Positions 23,270 to 37,350 of a DNA stretch of 64,000 nt are shown here, in pieces (position 1 is the first letter of the stretch; each line of letters begins with the position of its first letter). This DNA is from Urechis unicinctus (Eukaryota; Annelida; Polychaeta; Xenopneusta; Urechidae). A program made the translations under genes and the position numbers. The DNA lies in assembly GCA_034190875.2 (NCBI GenBank), contig CM067343.1:64873476-64937475 (forward strand). The letters run 5' to 3'. Below the pieces are notes generated by a model that made no database searches, was not told the DNA's origin, and was given only the letters and a program-made list of their open reading frames with translations.

Positions 23270-24335
23270 TAAGATGTAAATGTCCCTTTTGGGGAATATG
23301 CACAAGTGTTTTGGCCATGTACCCTTGACTGACATAGCTATGTCATCCATGGTGTAGAACCAATGATAGTTCTCTATTATCCCAATAACTTTCATGTGTC
23401 GAGAACCAGCGTGGAGTGTTCCGAACCCCGGACACGTAGCAGTAGGTTTCATATGTCAGGTATACATGGGGCACACCAGGAGCATAATTTGATCATTTAC
23501 GGGGCAGAATTGAGAGAGCGGCAGTAAGATAGATATGTCCTGGCAATGGAGGTGAATAGAGTGGAGCAGCTATAACGCCATACCCTAATGACACTAAACT
23601 CACTTTAATGTCTATGTCATGTAATAAGTGTGCATGTCAACAGCAGCAGGTCTCAGAAAAGCACGCCTTGCTGTAATTGGCGCCAGGGGCTTGTGGTTCA
23701 AATAATGTACAACGCCGTGTTACAGTTGATGGTTGGTCAACTTGATGGATATATGGAAGACCAGAAATCACATTTCTATTTGCTATACATGAAAGCCGTG
23801 CGTCCTTCTGGTGAACCGTACTCTGCGGTAGAGCGTACCGTTGTACTGCTTTGCTCATTATTGTCACATTAACACATCACAGCCCCATCAAGCATGATAA
23901 TGTTCATATTCATCGCCACATAGCCACGTAAGACATCATAATCGTCGCGTACACCATCAAACAGCATTAGCAAGGCTAATAATCTCACATATTCATTACC
24001 ACAAAGCCTCATAAGTATACCATCAAAGCGAACGTCTATATTACGTCGGCATACGCCACCACACAGACTCGCCATTCACCATTATCACCATATTCATCAC
24101 ACATTAACGTTAACCTCGCATCGCCTCGTCAGATATGCTTTTCATCACTTTTGACTTCGAATGGACTGGCTATCAATGAATGTTTGCTGCTGTAGGCATT
24201 ATGTTCGCATGAATGAGCTAAACACATCATGGTCCATTTCATATCATTCTTATGAAGCAGTGGATGCAAGACTTTTTATCGGTTAGCTAGTCATCATGTG
24301 GCTTGGCAGCCGCCATGATCCCGGAATACCATGCT
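23270..24335 (+). repeat. Older tandem unit, first copy
   Basis: Segments 23,270-23,870 and 23,880-24,335 resemble 27,585-28,160 and 28,740-29,200 respectively. Shared landmarks include 'gcagtaggtttcat', 'ggcttgtggtt' versus 'agcttgtggtt', and 'gctgccgccatg' type blocks. Divergence is much greater than between copies A and B. The offsets (4.31 and 4.86 kb) differ because of indels. Confidence 0.75.
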
Positions 24336-27300
24336 AGTCGATCATATCATCAGAGCTCATTGGTCCTAGATATATTTGCCGGGTGCTTTATGCATGCTTT
24401 AGGTTTTGACACACTCAACGGAAACAGTTTGCCCCGACTCGATTCCGGACCCAGCTCCCGATTCGGACTGCAAGCGAAGCTCTTTTGGTGTTATTGTAGT
24501 TGTTTTGCCGCCAACCGAAGAATGCCACGAACTCAACCATACCTGATATCACCTTACTCACAGTCCTGGTGGAACCTAACCGGGTGCATATCCTAAAACC
24601 CCAACTTCAAAACGGCTTAGAGTCATGTCCCTACTGCTATTGTACAATATAACTGCTGGCACTTTATCCAAGCCTATAGCGAGCAGGTGTATTATAGTAT
24701 TTCTGTTAAATGTTTAAAACACTTACATAAAAAGCAAGAGATGCCCGTTAAAATGAAGGCTGTTGGTTAAAATTGTGTAAGCTACCATATCCGCGCTCAC
24801 TAGCAATCACTCCATTTAAGTTTACATACATATCAACGCAATCTGTTTCAGGTTTTCATCTTCATTAACACTGTCCTCTGACTAGTGGTCATAGTCCAAT
24901 GCAGTAGGGTGACTTACGTTGGTTTGTAGACACTTGTCCCTGATGTTGGCATGGTCATGACAGACGTTAGATTGAGCCTCAATGTCACCTGTTGACACTT
25001 CTACTGACCTCATGTGCTTGGTATCAGTGTGTAGGTCTAACTGATAAGTCTGACATTAAGCAATCAACAAACCCGCAGAATGCATAGCAAGACTGGACAT
25101 CTCCTACAAATCGTGTCATTACAATTCCCTATCAGATTTGCATTTTATGTGATTGAATGTTAATGTTTCATGGTAACTGTGTACCGTAGTATACCTACAC
25201 ATACAATACACATCATCAATAAGATACTCTTTATTATTCTCGAGGAGTGACAAAGTAAATACAGTTACCTGGATCTGTATATTAATTACATTCTCTGCAT
25301 CATCAGCTGTACTGTACTGTAGCTGTCTGGTGCGTGTAGTAGGCTTGTCACAATGTGCCTCGCATATCAAACAACAATGAAAATAGTACTTTCACACCAA
25401 GCATGACCATCGAATGCAATGAAGTTGTGGGTTTGATCCTATCATTTGATATTCGGACCTCTATGAGTATATGTAGCAACTGCACACAGTTAACCAATCG
25501 CCGCGAAATTTCTTGCTCTCCGAGACCAACTTTCCTGAATAGATCTATCGCCGACAGAAGTTGGTGAGTAGTCAGTCGATTTTATGTCGTATTCCGAAAA
25601 TTCAAACACTCAGATAACCTGTGTCCTGTAGTTCACAGATTTTTACCTGTATGAATTTACCCTTACTAGAAAAACTTCCGTTGTGGACACAATCCTGTGC
25701 CAATGAACCTTCTCCTTTCTATAGAAGTGTTCAAGCACCCCGGAGCCACCCAGTGAACGCCTGTCTTCTGTTCATCGCTGATTGCTTAAGCGTCAGTCAC
25801 CATTAGGGATAATTAATCGGCTAACGGCCTGGAAAATGATGCGAAGCTGATACTAACCCACGACCCAACGTTTGGGTAACTCGGATAATCGCAATCGCGG
25901 TGATTAAGGCTGAAACCCGTGCACCCCAAATGCCTCTGAGTGCATACAAAGCTTTGCGACAAAGTTACTGCAGATATTATTAAGTTATGATGGTGTTAAC
26001 GTATTTACAACCAATCAGAAAGGTGCTTCCGATCATCTTTGGCATTGCGCAAAATTGGCGACTATGGATTTCCACGGCATTACTTGCAACATCTCTGTCT
26101 GCAGCACTCACGGCACATACAAACTGCTATCACCACTGTTTACGAAACAAGAATCATCATTTCTAGTTTCGTATGCTATTATACTATGCACACTGCCACT
26201 TCTCAGTTAACAAATCAAAACTATTGTCATGAAACATGAAAGCAAGCACGGACTGTAACTATGATATACAATTCCGTAAGTTCATCAGATGTTATAATGT
26301 GTAGTGCAAATCGAGTGGTAGATATTTATGTGTGGATTTCGAAAATAGTAACAACAACAATTCTTAACTGTGACCAAAACGACCTTAACTAGTATAAATC
26401 AGATGACGCATATACTTCTCCTGAAAGTCTCGCCAAGAGTCATTGAGAGAAGCCCTCATATTGACGGCGCGACCTTCCTCGCATGAGTGGTACTATATAC
26501 ATACAGCACGACCTTCGCTGTTTAACTAGTCCCAACTAAAGACACACAAGCGTCTTATGAACAGTCATTTTATATTTTAATTGAATACTGACCATGTGTT
26601 AAATTAAACATGATGTTTTACAGAATGCGATCAAAATCGGTGTAGCTCTGTCCGAACAATTCTTAATATTAAACCCCCTGCCTTGAATAATACAGTGTAA
26701 ACCGGTGTTGCATTAACACGGATTGCAAACATCTCATCATCGAGTGTTAATGATACAGCTTGTCTTTACTTGATACACGGATTAAGTACCAAAATGAGAG
26801 GGTCAATATTCGTCATCACAACCGTGCGTTAACATGACGTAGCAATATATTGAATTCACAGTTCCCATATAGACACACTCGTTCTTGCACTTCCTGACCA
26901 GCGTCTATGCTCTTTCGAGTTGTGAGTAGCCAGCTAGCATACTTCCGTTTGAAGCATTATTCCCAACATGGCACAGGCGCGAGGATCGATCGAACATTGT
27001 ATCTGCCCTCCTACATAACTCGAGCAAACATTGGCTGCGTTGTGCAGTTGTGCGATTCAATTGTCTTATTGATCTTCCAAAACGAGTGTATTGGTATTTT
27101 ATCAGTCCCACGATACATTGACTTCATCATGGACACCCCCGGGCGTCGTCGCTGTTTGCGTTGTTGCAAGGCTCCAGTATTGTGTTGAGTGCCATCTTTA
27201 TTGCATATTACCCTTGTAATCAATCAATTGGTAGCCTCTTAAGCACTCTATACACGATGATCAACCCACAATTTATAGTTCTGTGTTGCAAAACTGGCAA

Positions 27301-27584
27301 AGTAATTCTCCCTTAATTAAGCTAAGATTTTTGTCCATTGCTGATTAAGAAACACTATATACCACAACGTTTGCGTTCATGCACTGCATAGAACAGACCT
27401 TTAAATGGTTGAATGCATTTTTTGTAAACTTGCTGTCATAATGGTTTGATATTTTATAGAATTCTGGGAAAGACTGCATAGAGAAATTTTGAGTGTTTCA
27501 CTAAATGTCGTGGGCAAATTTATCCCTCGTTTTGTCGACATTCATAGTGCATCTGACACTATAACTTTTTGTGGTAATGGTGTA

Positions 27585-29200
27585 TTCTAGATGTGAATGG
27601 CCCTGCGGGGAATATGCATGTGTGAATTACTCATGTACCCACGATGACATAGCCATGTCAACCAAGAAGACGACCCAATGCCAGTTGTGCGATTATTCGA
27701 ATGACCTTCAAGTGCTGAGAACAAGCCCAGAGCACCCCGACGCATAGCAGTAGGTTTCATGCGCCCGTCGCATCATGTATACACGGGTTGGCCCAGATGC
27801 AATACCGGTCCATTTACGGTGCAGTGTATAGCGAGCAGTAGTAAGATGAATGTGCCCTAGCAATGGAAATGAATTGACGAGAGCAGCTATAACGCCTTAA
27901 GGGGCCTGACGTCGCATGGTCTCGCCATTGCGTCGGCATTCACGACAATGTTCTCGGATTTTCCTACCCCGATCACACTTACATATAAAGAATTCTATTT
28001 TCGGTATGTCAGCAGAAGCAGCCACAGTAAGAAACGCCTGGCTGTATTTGGCGCTAGGAGCTTGTGGTTAAAGTCATCATGTTATGGTGGATGGTCATAT
28101 TGCCGGACATATGGAAGACTCAGAATCACCTGTTATTCGCTTTACATAAGAGAATTTAATAAGTATTCATTACTAGTCAGCACTTGGTTGGTGTTTGGAA
28201 TACACCAAGCCATACAATGGTTTTTGCGGCTTACTCGTGTACTCTGTATGATTAGTCCTTGAGTGCAAGATACAGGCATTCGTATGTGTTAAAACTCGAA
28301 TCCCAATCTTGTCATGGCTGTAACCCAGTGACGGCGTGAAAGACGATTTTGGAATCTCATAACTTATATAATATGCATGCTCTTTGATGCTCAAAGCAAA
28401 ATAAGTTCATTAAACTCCATATTATTATCTCCATATGTTTTTCTGCATTATGCATCTTCTAAGATATTCTAAGCTTACACAGTATGCACCTTCAATTATG
28501 CTCGAAACTAAATGGTATAAAATGGCCGTGTTCTGTAAAACTCCTTTTTTTGTTGATGATCTTTCATACATGCATTCGACATGCTATATTTAGCCATAAC
28601 TTTGTATTTGTGGATCATTATAGTTATTTTGGGCAATAACCAACCATGATAACTACACAATTCTAGTCATTTCAGTTGTCAATTAAATAATAGAGACCCA
28701 GCGCATAATGTCAAAATGCTTCTTCAGCGTCACATTCACGTATTATAGCCTCGTCAAGTATCATAATCATAATATTCATCATCGTACAGCCGTGTAATAC
28801 ATCATAATCGTAACATACACAAGCACACAGCCTCGGCAAGAATGATTAACATACAAATTCATCACCGCAAAGCTGCGTACGACATTATTGTCTTTAAGTG
28901 TACCATCAATCAGCCCGGTCAGACATTATTATACTTATGTTCACATCATATCGCCTGGTGCTTTCCGAGTGTGTCTCACACATGAAAACATGTAGTGGGT
29001 AGTCCTATAATACTACTATTTTGCGTATGAACATACGGCTTTCACCCATGCTTTTAGCTGACAGCTAATGATAATGGTGCCTGTCGTGTGTGTGCCTCCC
29101 ACCTTAGCACATATAGTGGGGCAGTCGCATTATTCACCTATGGTCAGCTATTCAGCATATGGTCTGGCTGCCGCCATGTTCCTAGAATACTAGAGACGTC
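27585..29200 (+). repeat. Older tandem unit, second copy
   Basis: The diverged partner of 23,270-24,335. Both members also exist in copy B (57,270-58,080 and 59,160-60,840), so this tandem duplication predates the A/B duplication. Confidence 0.75.
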
Positions 29201-30030
29201 ATGACTTACGATCTAAGTGTCAGCCTGTGAATGCCCCAAACCTTATCAAGATATATTGTGCCTCCCTGCTCTTTGACTGATATTGCTCAAGGCTACTGGG
29301 AAGAGATACCGCGCCAGAATCTACAGTAGCAATAAGAAAGCAGCCGCTTTGATCTACAGGAGCAGTCATTGATAGTTAGATTGGGTAAAAGGGCTAATCG
29401 TAAGCTAAACTTAGAATTCTTGGCTAGTTTCCATATCTCATTTGGAATTCATCATCGAAGCCCCGATTTGTCTACAAGACCAGCTGGAATTTTAGCCTTG
29501 TTTTACTAAGTATTTAAACTTTCTTTATCCAACTATCCAATCACTATGGAGATAAGCATCACACCGTAGGCCTGGTGTTATAAGACACATTGTTGGACCA
29601 ATCAATTATGCTATCTTTGTCATAAGACGGTCCTGGGTTGCATACCTGGAATAATTTGGTATTGAAGCAAATTTGGGCGCAAGCATGTAATTGTCTGGAA
29701 CACTTGGTTGATGAAAATTATGTATTATTTTGTGTCCGTTGCATAAATTTCTCAAGAATGAAACGAGTTTTATCCTTGCCTTCGTGACTTTTGTCATTTT
29801 GCCTCCAACAATATCCGAATAGCTCTCCATTAACTCTTGTTATCTCCCACGTGAATTTGTTAATATCTGGTGAATTTCTTTATGAATTTTCGTTACAAAT
29901 ATTCAATAAAACGTTAAGCTCAGCACTGAGAAATATGTAGGAGTAATAGTGCACATGATTTCTCACCATTCTCTTTGGTTGGCCTGGTTGTTTGCTAGTA
30001 TGTGAACTGTATTCTTTGTGATGAGAAGAT

Positions 30031-30273
30031 GTCAGTATCTTGGTCTGCTGATATTGTAAAGTTCGGGTTGTCTGTACCTGAGTCTGCTGATACAGTGTTA
30101 TTGATATCTGGGTTTACTGATACAGTGGGGGTCATGCTGTCGGTATCTGGGTCTGCTCATACAGCGGAGGTCGTGATGTCGGTATCTGGGTCTGCTCATT
30201 CAGCGGAGGTCGTGATGTCGGTATCTGGGTCTGATGATGCAGCTGACGTCGTGTTGTCTGTATCCTTGACCGC
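30031..30273 (+). repeat. 39-bp coding-phase minisatellite
   Basis: About six units begin at 30,031, 30,070, about 30,100, 30,139, 30,178 and 30,217, with a partial unit at 30,256. The core is 'gtcggtatctgggtctgct' then 'cagcggaggtcgtgat'. Thirteen codons per unit keep a frame open, giving a peptide repeat like SVSGSAHTAEVVM that ends TASC and a stop. An inverted relative at 62,731-62,940 has the same frame and the same TASC-stop ending. Confidence 0.9.
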
Positions 30274-30640
30274 TAGCTGTTGACAGGCATTAAAATGCTG
30301 CAGCTTTTAGCGAGAGCATTTTTATCACATGTTCTGAGCACATACAATAAAGGATTGAAGGAGATGATTATGCCTAAGACCGAGACAATTTACCACATAA
30401 GCTGTTTATTTATTTCACTGGCTACTCCATTACTCATAACCCAGAAGTGCCTTTATTTGAGGTGTTTTTGACTCTTACAGCGCGGTTAATGGAATTTATC
30501 AACATTATCTCATGACTCAAGTATATGCATAGGAACAATACTGATAATATGAGCTGCGTTCTATTCACATCGTAGGGCACATATGCAAGTGAAGTGATTG
30601 CGCCATATAAGCTGGACGTATTCGCAGCAACAATAAATCA
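30274..30640 (+). repeat. Segment with an inverted relative at 62.3-62.7 kb
   Basis: 'agcttttagcgagagcat', 'aataaagg' and 'ataatatgagctgcgttctattcac' recur in reverse complement between 62,420 and 62,720. Together with the minisatellite this forms an inverted repeat pair whose arms lie about 32 kb apart. Confidence 0.8.
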
Positions 30641-33600
30641 TCTTTTATTGATCATCTAGGACAATATCTGTCATAGGTTGTTTGAAAAATGGTTGATTTG
30701 TTCCTTTATAGAGATACGTCCCTGAATAACCAATAAATGCTATCTACCAGTCCTTCGTGTACATAACTCGAACATGACCTGTATAAGCATGACAGAGAAA
30801 TGATCACAAAAGGACCATGATATTGTATGTCATTGTCTGTGACTACAGAGCCACTTGCAGATACAATATGAAATATACAGACGCAACCTATAATATGCAG
30901 GTCACGATGCCCATATTTATGTAGAATAAGAATCACCCAGTGGACAGTAGCTTCTTTGGCTTCTCTGTGGTAGGCTCCTGCCGCGCGACACTGCACGTGT
31001 CATCGGTACATTGAAAGGGGAGCCCATTGGTGGTCGTCATTATTCAAAGCTTTTCAGGTTTATTACATATCAAGTCGGTGTTAATGTAACATTTCATCTC
31101 GACATTGGCCCTCACAGACCCATCTGACATGTAACAAATAATACGTTACTAAGGCTGCAGGTTTCGAAACCATGCAGTGTGTGTGTACATTAGTAACACG
31201 GGAGAATATATTACAAGCGCCGACAATCACACGTCATGTATCAGAAATAACAATCAAAATACCATACGGATATCTGCAGGCTTAAGCAGACGTTTTTATG
31301 TGCTGCACATTATTGAACTCTGTTTTATATCAATTTGCAGTACGGCAAGCAAGAAATACAAATATGCTTCGCAACTCGACGTGCAGTGCAAGGCAATAAG
31401 GAACCGGCATCTGTCTCTTCTACAAACAAACTAGGTTAAGACAATTTAATCCCAGGAATGCAATAAACAAAATAAGAGATTATGGCTTCATGGTTTATGC
31501 AGATGTATGGCTTTTATCTCCACTGCTCCCGTCTCCGGGTAATCGTTAGGTGCACTTACATCACCTGCTCATTACATCAAGGAGTAGTTTATAGGGCCTG
31601 GTCAACATACCGTAATCAAATAATGAATCTAGTGGTATGCAATCGTTGCATAATCGAACAAGGCGAAACACGCGTCGTATGAAGAGAGGTGTTTAGCCCC
31701 CCTACCCCTACCCCACCAACCCCCATTTGATGCACCCATCACTGCACCGTCAGTATGACACTGTCTGAACAACACTAATGAACCACTTATTTGACATCAT
31801 AGTTTCTGGTGGCTATAAGTACTGACATAACACAGGAGTGAGCCATCTCAACATCGAGCGTAGGAGACAGAGCTTGTTTTTATTTGATACCAGCAGCACC
31901 ACACACCTGATAATGGGTCCCTTATCACTACATTATCGCCAAACAAGCCCCAACCAGTGTTTTATTGCAATGTGGTATTCTGTACATTATCCAAAAGCTA
32001 GGGTTTTACCAGCCGACCTGGGTAAAGCCGCCATACGGAGTACCACTGCTGGTTTGGGTGGTCATGTTAACGTGATGGGTGTCCAAGTTTGTCTCGGTTC
32101 ATTTCATCATTACATGGTTGGACTTCTGATGTCAAATCACCCAGGTTGATCTCTATATGATATTGCCTGCATACTTACATATCACAACACATGTTTATAC
32201 GAATGTTGTGTTGTGGTACCAGGTGTTATTAACTGGGCAACGATTCTATTTGGGAATCGGTCTGATGATAACCTGCGTGAGGGTAAAATGGTCATTCGTT
32301 ACCCGATGAGGGAGTCACGGCACGATGACAACTTCCTTGCCGCGGTAGTGTATTCCACTTTCTTAATATCAAAGAAACCGGCACTTTACAGATCGACACT
32401 CCACAGGTAGTAATTTTTTCTTTTGTATTTCTGAGTAGATGTAGAAGGACCGCTGTCACAACTCGTTAGCACGACGGTCATTATCAATGTCAACATTAGC
32501 ATCATCTGAGTTTCAATTGGCAAACATTATTGCCAGCGCGGAACAGTGCACTACGTATATTGTTGTACTGATTTGGATCACAAATGATTGGTACCCGATT
32601 ATATTTAATGTATAGTACATGCTTGGCTTTGATGCTAGCCATTGTAAGCTTCGACATTTTTTAAATAAATCGATCAGTAAATGCTGTATTCTTTGCATTC
32701 ATATGAAATGTGCACATTGCCACCCTGGTATCCTATGTATTCAGTATATGCAGTCAAAACGAGCAAATATTTCCTCGAATACATTGATGAGGTTACGCAT
32801 CAACGTTACATGATTTGATTTGACTGTTGATGTAACATTTTGGTATTTTTGTTCCATGAACGTAAAACGTGAAAGGCGTATAATTATTGATAGGTATCCC
32901 TGTGAAATAACATTATCTTGGAATTTTATATGCGGTGTTGTGAGCGTGCACTGTAGTTTCCGCCGAAGTACGCAGCCTGCTCTAAATAATTGATGGTGTA
33001 TCAGCCCTTGGTATTGTAAGAAAGAGTAACCAGAAACTACGACTGCGTTTTGAATAGTGCTGTTACATGGTGACTGCTATAGAAATGCCATCAACCTATC
33101 TCTATTTTGCATGCTTGTTATACTCAATCGTCGCCGGTATGCCTGCTAGGGTTTGGCTGCATATCTCAAGTTGTCAGGGCATTCACGATTTGGCTTTTAA
33201 GCATAGCATATGTTTTACTATACTTTTGACAGAGTAGAAAATTTACTTTTTCGTGTATTTGAGCTTGTGGTAAACCACAAAACACCCCCTACATCACAGC
33301 GGTGAGTGACAAACGTGTTTTAACTAGAAAGTCATCCTGCTGTATAATTGATCTATGTTATTTTGGAGGCACAATAAAAATTACCAGATGCTTATCTCAT
33401 AACAAAACACACTTGTGATCGTCCATTCGTGATACGTGTGATCGCGAAGCATCTTGTCGTAGAATGTTCTCAACCAAGCTCATGGCCGATTAATTTTTTC
33501 ATTGTTGTAGATTGGTTCGCTCAGTTTTTAATGTAAGTTGCAGCATATGTACCATCCCATCTACTCCAGCTCTCGTTAAGTGTTGCAAATCGTACTCCCA

Positions 33601-36098
33601 ATTTGTAATGTTTGCCAGCCAAACTTTGATTTTCGATAAACCATGTGGTGGTGACTAATTGGACACAATAAGGTCATGTGACTATTGTTTACCAATTTTG
33701 ATTTATTTAATCGAACGGGTGATATAGTTCTAGCGTTAACGAGGTAGTCAATCAGGATGCGCGTTAGGATGACAGCTCTAAATGCCCGACATGTGTTTCT
33801 TCAAATTGCTTTAAGACACATCCACATAGAAACAAATACGGTAACTTCGAATGCATACACTGCCTATAAAGTCCTCAATGAGACATTAGGCGGCACCGTT
33901 GGCTGGTGCAATATTAAATAAATCTGGATAGGCATCCGTGCCGTCGAGAAATGTTAACTTAACATCTGGTCTCCATTTGACTTCACATTTTCATTCATAG
34001 TAAACGTCAAAATGTTTTCTACCTCTCTTTAATATCATTGTAACACAAGTATGTACTGCAAAAGTATGATCTGAATGTGCATATTGCTTTAGAAATAACT
34101 TGATGATATAAAGACGTCGAATCCGTTTGGTTCAGCTAAGGGGAACTAAAAAGGGAGTGACACGAAATGGGAACACCTGCCCATTTAAATTGTATGTGCG
34201 ATTGTACCTTACTCCATTAGGGCTAGTTATTCCGAAAAGCAAGCACATTGTATTTGTGTTGTTTCCTTTGACAGTTGAAAGTAGAGCACCATCATCCTGA
34301 TCACGAAACTGCTTGTTTTATGTACGTAACCAACTGGATTGCTCGCTTAGGCTAACAATAACAACAGAGTTTAGCAAGGATGCTTGGCAAAACAACGCGT
34401 GCTGATTATTTCAGTGAAGGTGTTTACATGAACGAAGTCCAAAATAGATTCTCCTTCTGCATATGCAGCATAGCGCTTAAAGTGGTAGCGTAGAATGCTT
34501 GCGTTTATACACATACAACGGTAAGTAAATATATATATGTTGGCACGTCAGTTTATTATGCACCTACCGTTACAGTTTTATTTATCAACCCTCAACAAAG
34601 TTCAGACGATACAGCCCTATTATACCACGGAACATTGAATTTCGTTAAATGTCGCGTTACACACCTTAGCATTGACGTCAGTTAAATATGTGATAACAAA
34701 GAGTCTGATCATTGGTACTTACATCAACTGATTACCACTTATCCTGGTTTGGAAGCATGTCGAATGTTAACAAAGTGTAGCGAGTGATGGATGCCAGGTC
34801 ACCCGCATCTCAACCCACTCACATGTTGTAGAATGGTGCATGCCGAAAGAGAGCTACGAATCCTTTACCAGCATTCCCATTTGTACCACAGTACATACGG
34901 TGCATCGTTTAGCGCATAAGCATTGGCTAATAAATCGTCTTGTACAGTCATCATCAATTGACATTGTTTTCACTGCGGTCCGAGCGTTCAGTAACCCATG
35001 GAACAACCAAATGGGACACGGCTGTGCTGAGTGAATCTGATTTGCTCATTGCTCTAACCAGCCATCGTCTTCTACCAGACGCCGATTCTTTTTCACACAG
35101 CTTAACTTACATCTGCATTTTGCCTTGTCACAGTTTCGTTGTTGATGCCTAATTGGGAAGATAACGACGTGTTTAAGCTACAAACTAACTCTTACTCATG
35201 GATTGTCAACGTTGTCGACATAGCCTTGTCCTGTTCAGTACGCTAATATGAAGTAATATTGCTGGTAGAAGAGGACTGCTACTACCGTGTGTTAGTCTAT
35301 GACTTGAACAAACCCTAGTCTATTGATTCATTATGTAGAGGGATATAAAGGGTGGCTTGAGCGACGAGGTGTGGTTGCTGTTACAAAAAGAGTTTTGGCT
35401 CGGGCAAAGAAAGCAGCAGCTTTTGTCAAGAATTAAAAGAGGCAATATCGCCTCGTAAAACAGATTGATTTTACTGCACACGCAGTTGTTGCCACCAGTG
35501 GTATAGCAAATACGAATATATATATATAAGGCATTAGTATGTCGTACAGAATTTCTTACGTATGGTAAATTGCATGTCCTAAATTTGTCTATGAATAACT
35601 CGGCCTGTCAAACCTATTAGCTATGCGGATACTGGGAGATCTCTGTATGGCAGAGGTGCTCAACGTCACGGGGGAAATGAATTATTCGCATCCATATTCC
35701 GCCTGTTAGAGTGGTGAAATCCGATAATACAGTTGCTTCATCGCCCTGCAAATCATTGTTAATCTGACAGAGGCTGATGCGCGGGTTGCGAGTTGCAACC
35801 AGAAACCAGAGGACGATACGGCTATCTTACCATCTGAAATTAATCATGCAATATGTATCGCAGTCTTAACTGCACCAAATGACCAATACCAATATAGCTA
35901 TAGAAAACAACCCTCTATCTCAATTCATGTAACTGAACTGACGGTTTAGCAATTATATAGAGTTGGCACAAGTGTAAATCTAACATCAAGTACAGCGCGC
36001 AATAGACTGCCAACGCCATTTGGGCTTAACTTCCATTTACATACAACACGATTGATCTCAGAGCTTAACTAAATCCACATTAAATAACACACGATCTA
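30641..36098. other. Spacer with scattered diverged family pieces
   Basis: No gene is recognised. Bases 31,845-31,900 resemble 26,735-26,790. A 103-codon frame at 31,838-32,149 partly overlaps that similarity and has no recognised motif. The rest shows no repeats I could place. Confidence 0.4.
31697..31724 (-). other. G-quadruplex-type motif on minus strand
   Basis: Plus-strand C-runs of 6, 4, 4 and 5 are separated by TA, TA and a five-base spacer. The minus strand therefore carries four G-runs with very short loops, a strong quadruplex pattern. No nearby gene is recognised. Confidence 0.75.
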
Positions 36099-36138
36099 AT
36101 GTTTCAGTATTACAATGAACCAATATATATCCACATAT

Positions 36139-36186
<48 letters not shown>

Positions 36187-36218
36187 TTCATTGTAATACT
36201 GTATTACAATGAACCAAT

Positions 36219-36317
<99 letters not shown>

Positions 36318-36340
36318 GGTTCATTGTAATACTGAAACAT
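36099..36340. repeat. Doubled palindrome with (TA)n cores
   Basis: A 23-bp arm at 36,099-36,121 has its exact reverse complement at 36,318-36,340. In the middle, 36,182-36,199 and 36,201-36,218 form an 18-bp perfect palindrome around one base, built from the same arm sequence. The layout is arm, TA array, inverted arm joined to arm, TA array, inverted arm. This looks like two head-to-tail copies of a small inverted-repeat unit. It could form a cruciform or be a MITE-like element with a TA core. Confidence 0.92.
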
Positions 36341-36362
36341 ATAATATGCTATACATCTATGT

Positions 36363-37091
<729 letters not shown>

Positions 37092-37350
37092 CTCTCATTC
37101 TGTATCTTTCTCTGTCTGCTCTCTCCTATTATCTCTATCTCTCACACTCTCTCTCTCTTTCTCTCTTTCTCTCTTCATTGTATCTCTCTCTCACTCTTTC
37201 TTTATTATCATCAATTAAGCCTTTCTCTCTCCTCTATCTCCTATTTTTCTCTCTATCTCTATCTCTCTCCCCTCTTTTTTTCTTTCTCTCTCTCGCTTTT
37301 TCCCTCTAACTATTTCTCTATCTTGTTATTTTTCGCTCTCTTGCTTTTTG
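37092..37350 (+). repeat. CT-rich low-complexity tract
   Basis: Pyrimidine-rich sequence of CTCT, TTTCTC and TATCTC units. Open frames across it encode Ser/Leu/Phe repeats and are artefacts. Confidence 0.95.

Larger units (their letters stand above)
20212..30030 (+). repeat. Segmental duplication copy A, right block
   Basis: This block aligns in the same orientation with 56,788-61,875. Anchors: 20,217/56,789; 20,300/56,871; 23,640/57,390; 23,880/57,608; 26,410/58,117; 26,907/58,541; 27,505/59,090; 28,240/59,850; 28,900/60,560; 29,200/61,050; 29,990/61,850. The 243-base pair at 27,505 and 59,090 differs at 18 positions. Segments 20,613-23,500 and 24,345-26,405 have no counterpart in B. No gene is recognised. 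Open frames shared by the two copies, such as 26,907-27,188, change as neutral sequence would. Confidence 0.9.

Noticed and set aside
23630..23872. Frame shared by 57,388-57,606 and, in diverged form, 59,596-59,690
   Set aside because: Similarity is at the DNA level of the repeat family. The frame is broken by a stop or shift in two of the copies.
26907..27188. 93-codon frame whose partner in copy B (58,541-58,834, 97 codons) is also open, with an in-frame 12-bp indel
   Set aside because: I count about 7 synonymous against about 20 replacement changes, which is what neutral drift gives. Roughly one stop would be expected, so staying open is not remarkable.
30031..30273. CRISPR-like array
   Set aside because: The 39-bp units are contiguous with no unique spacers, and the sequence context is eukaryotic.
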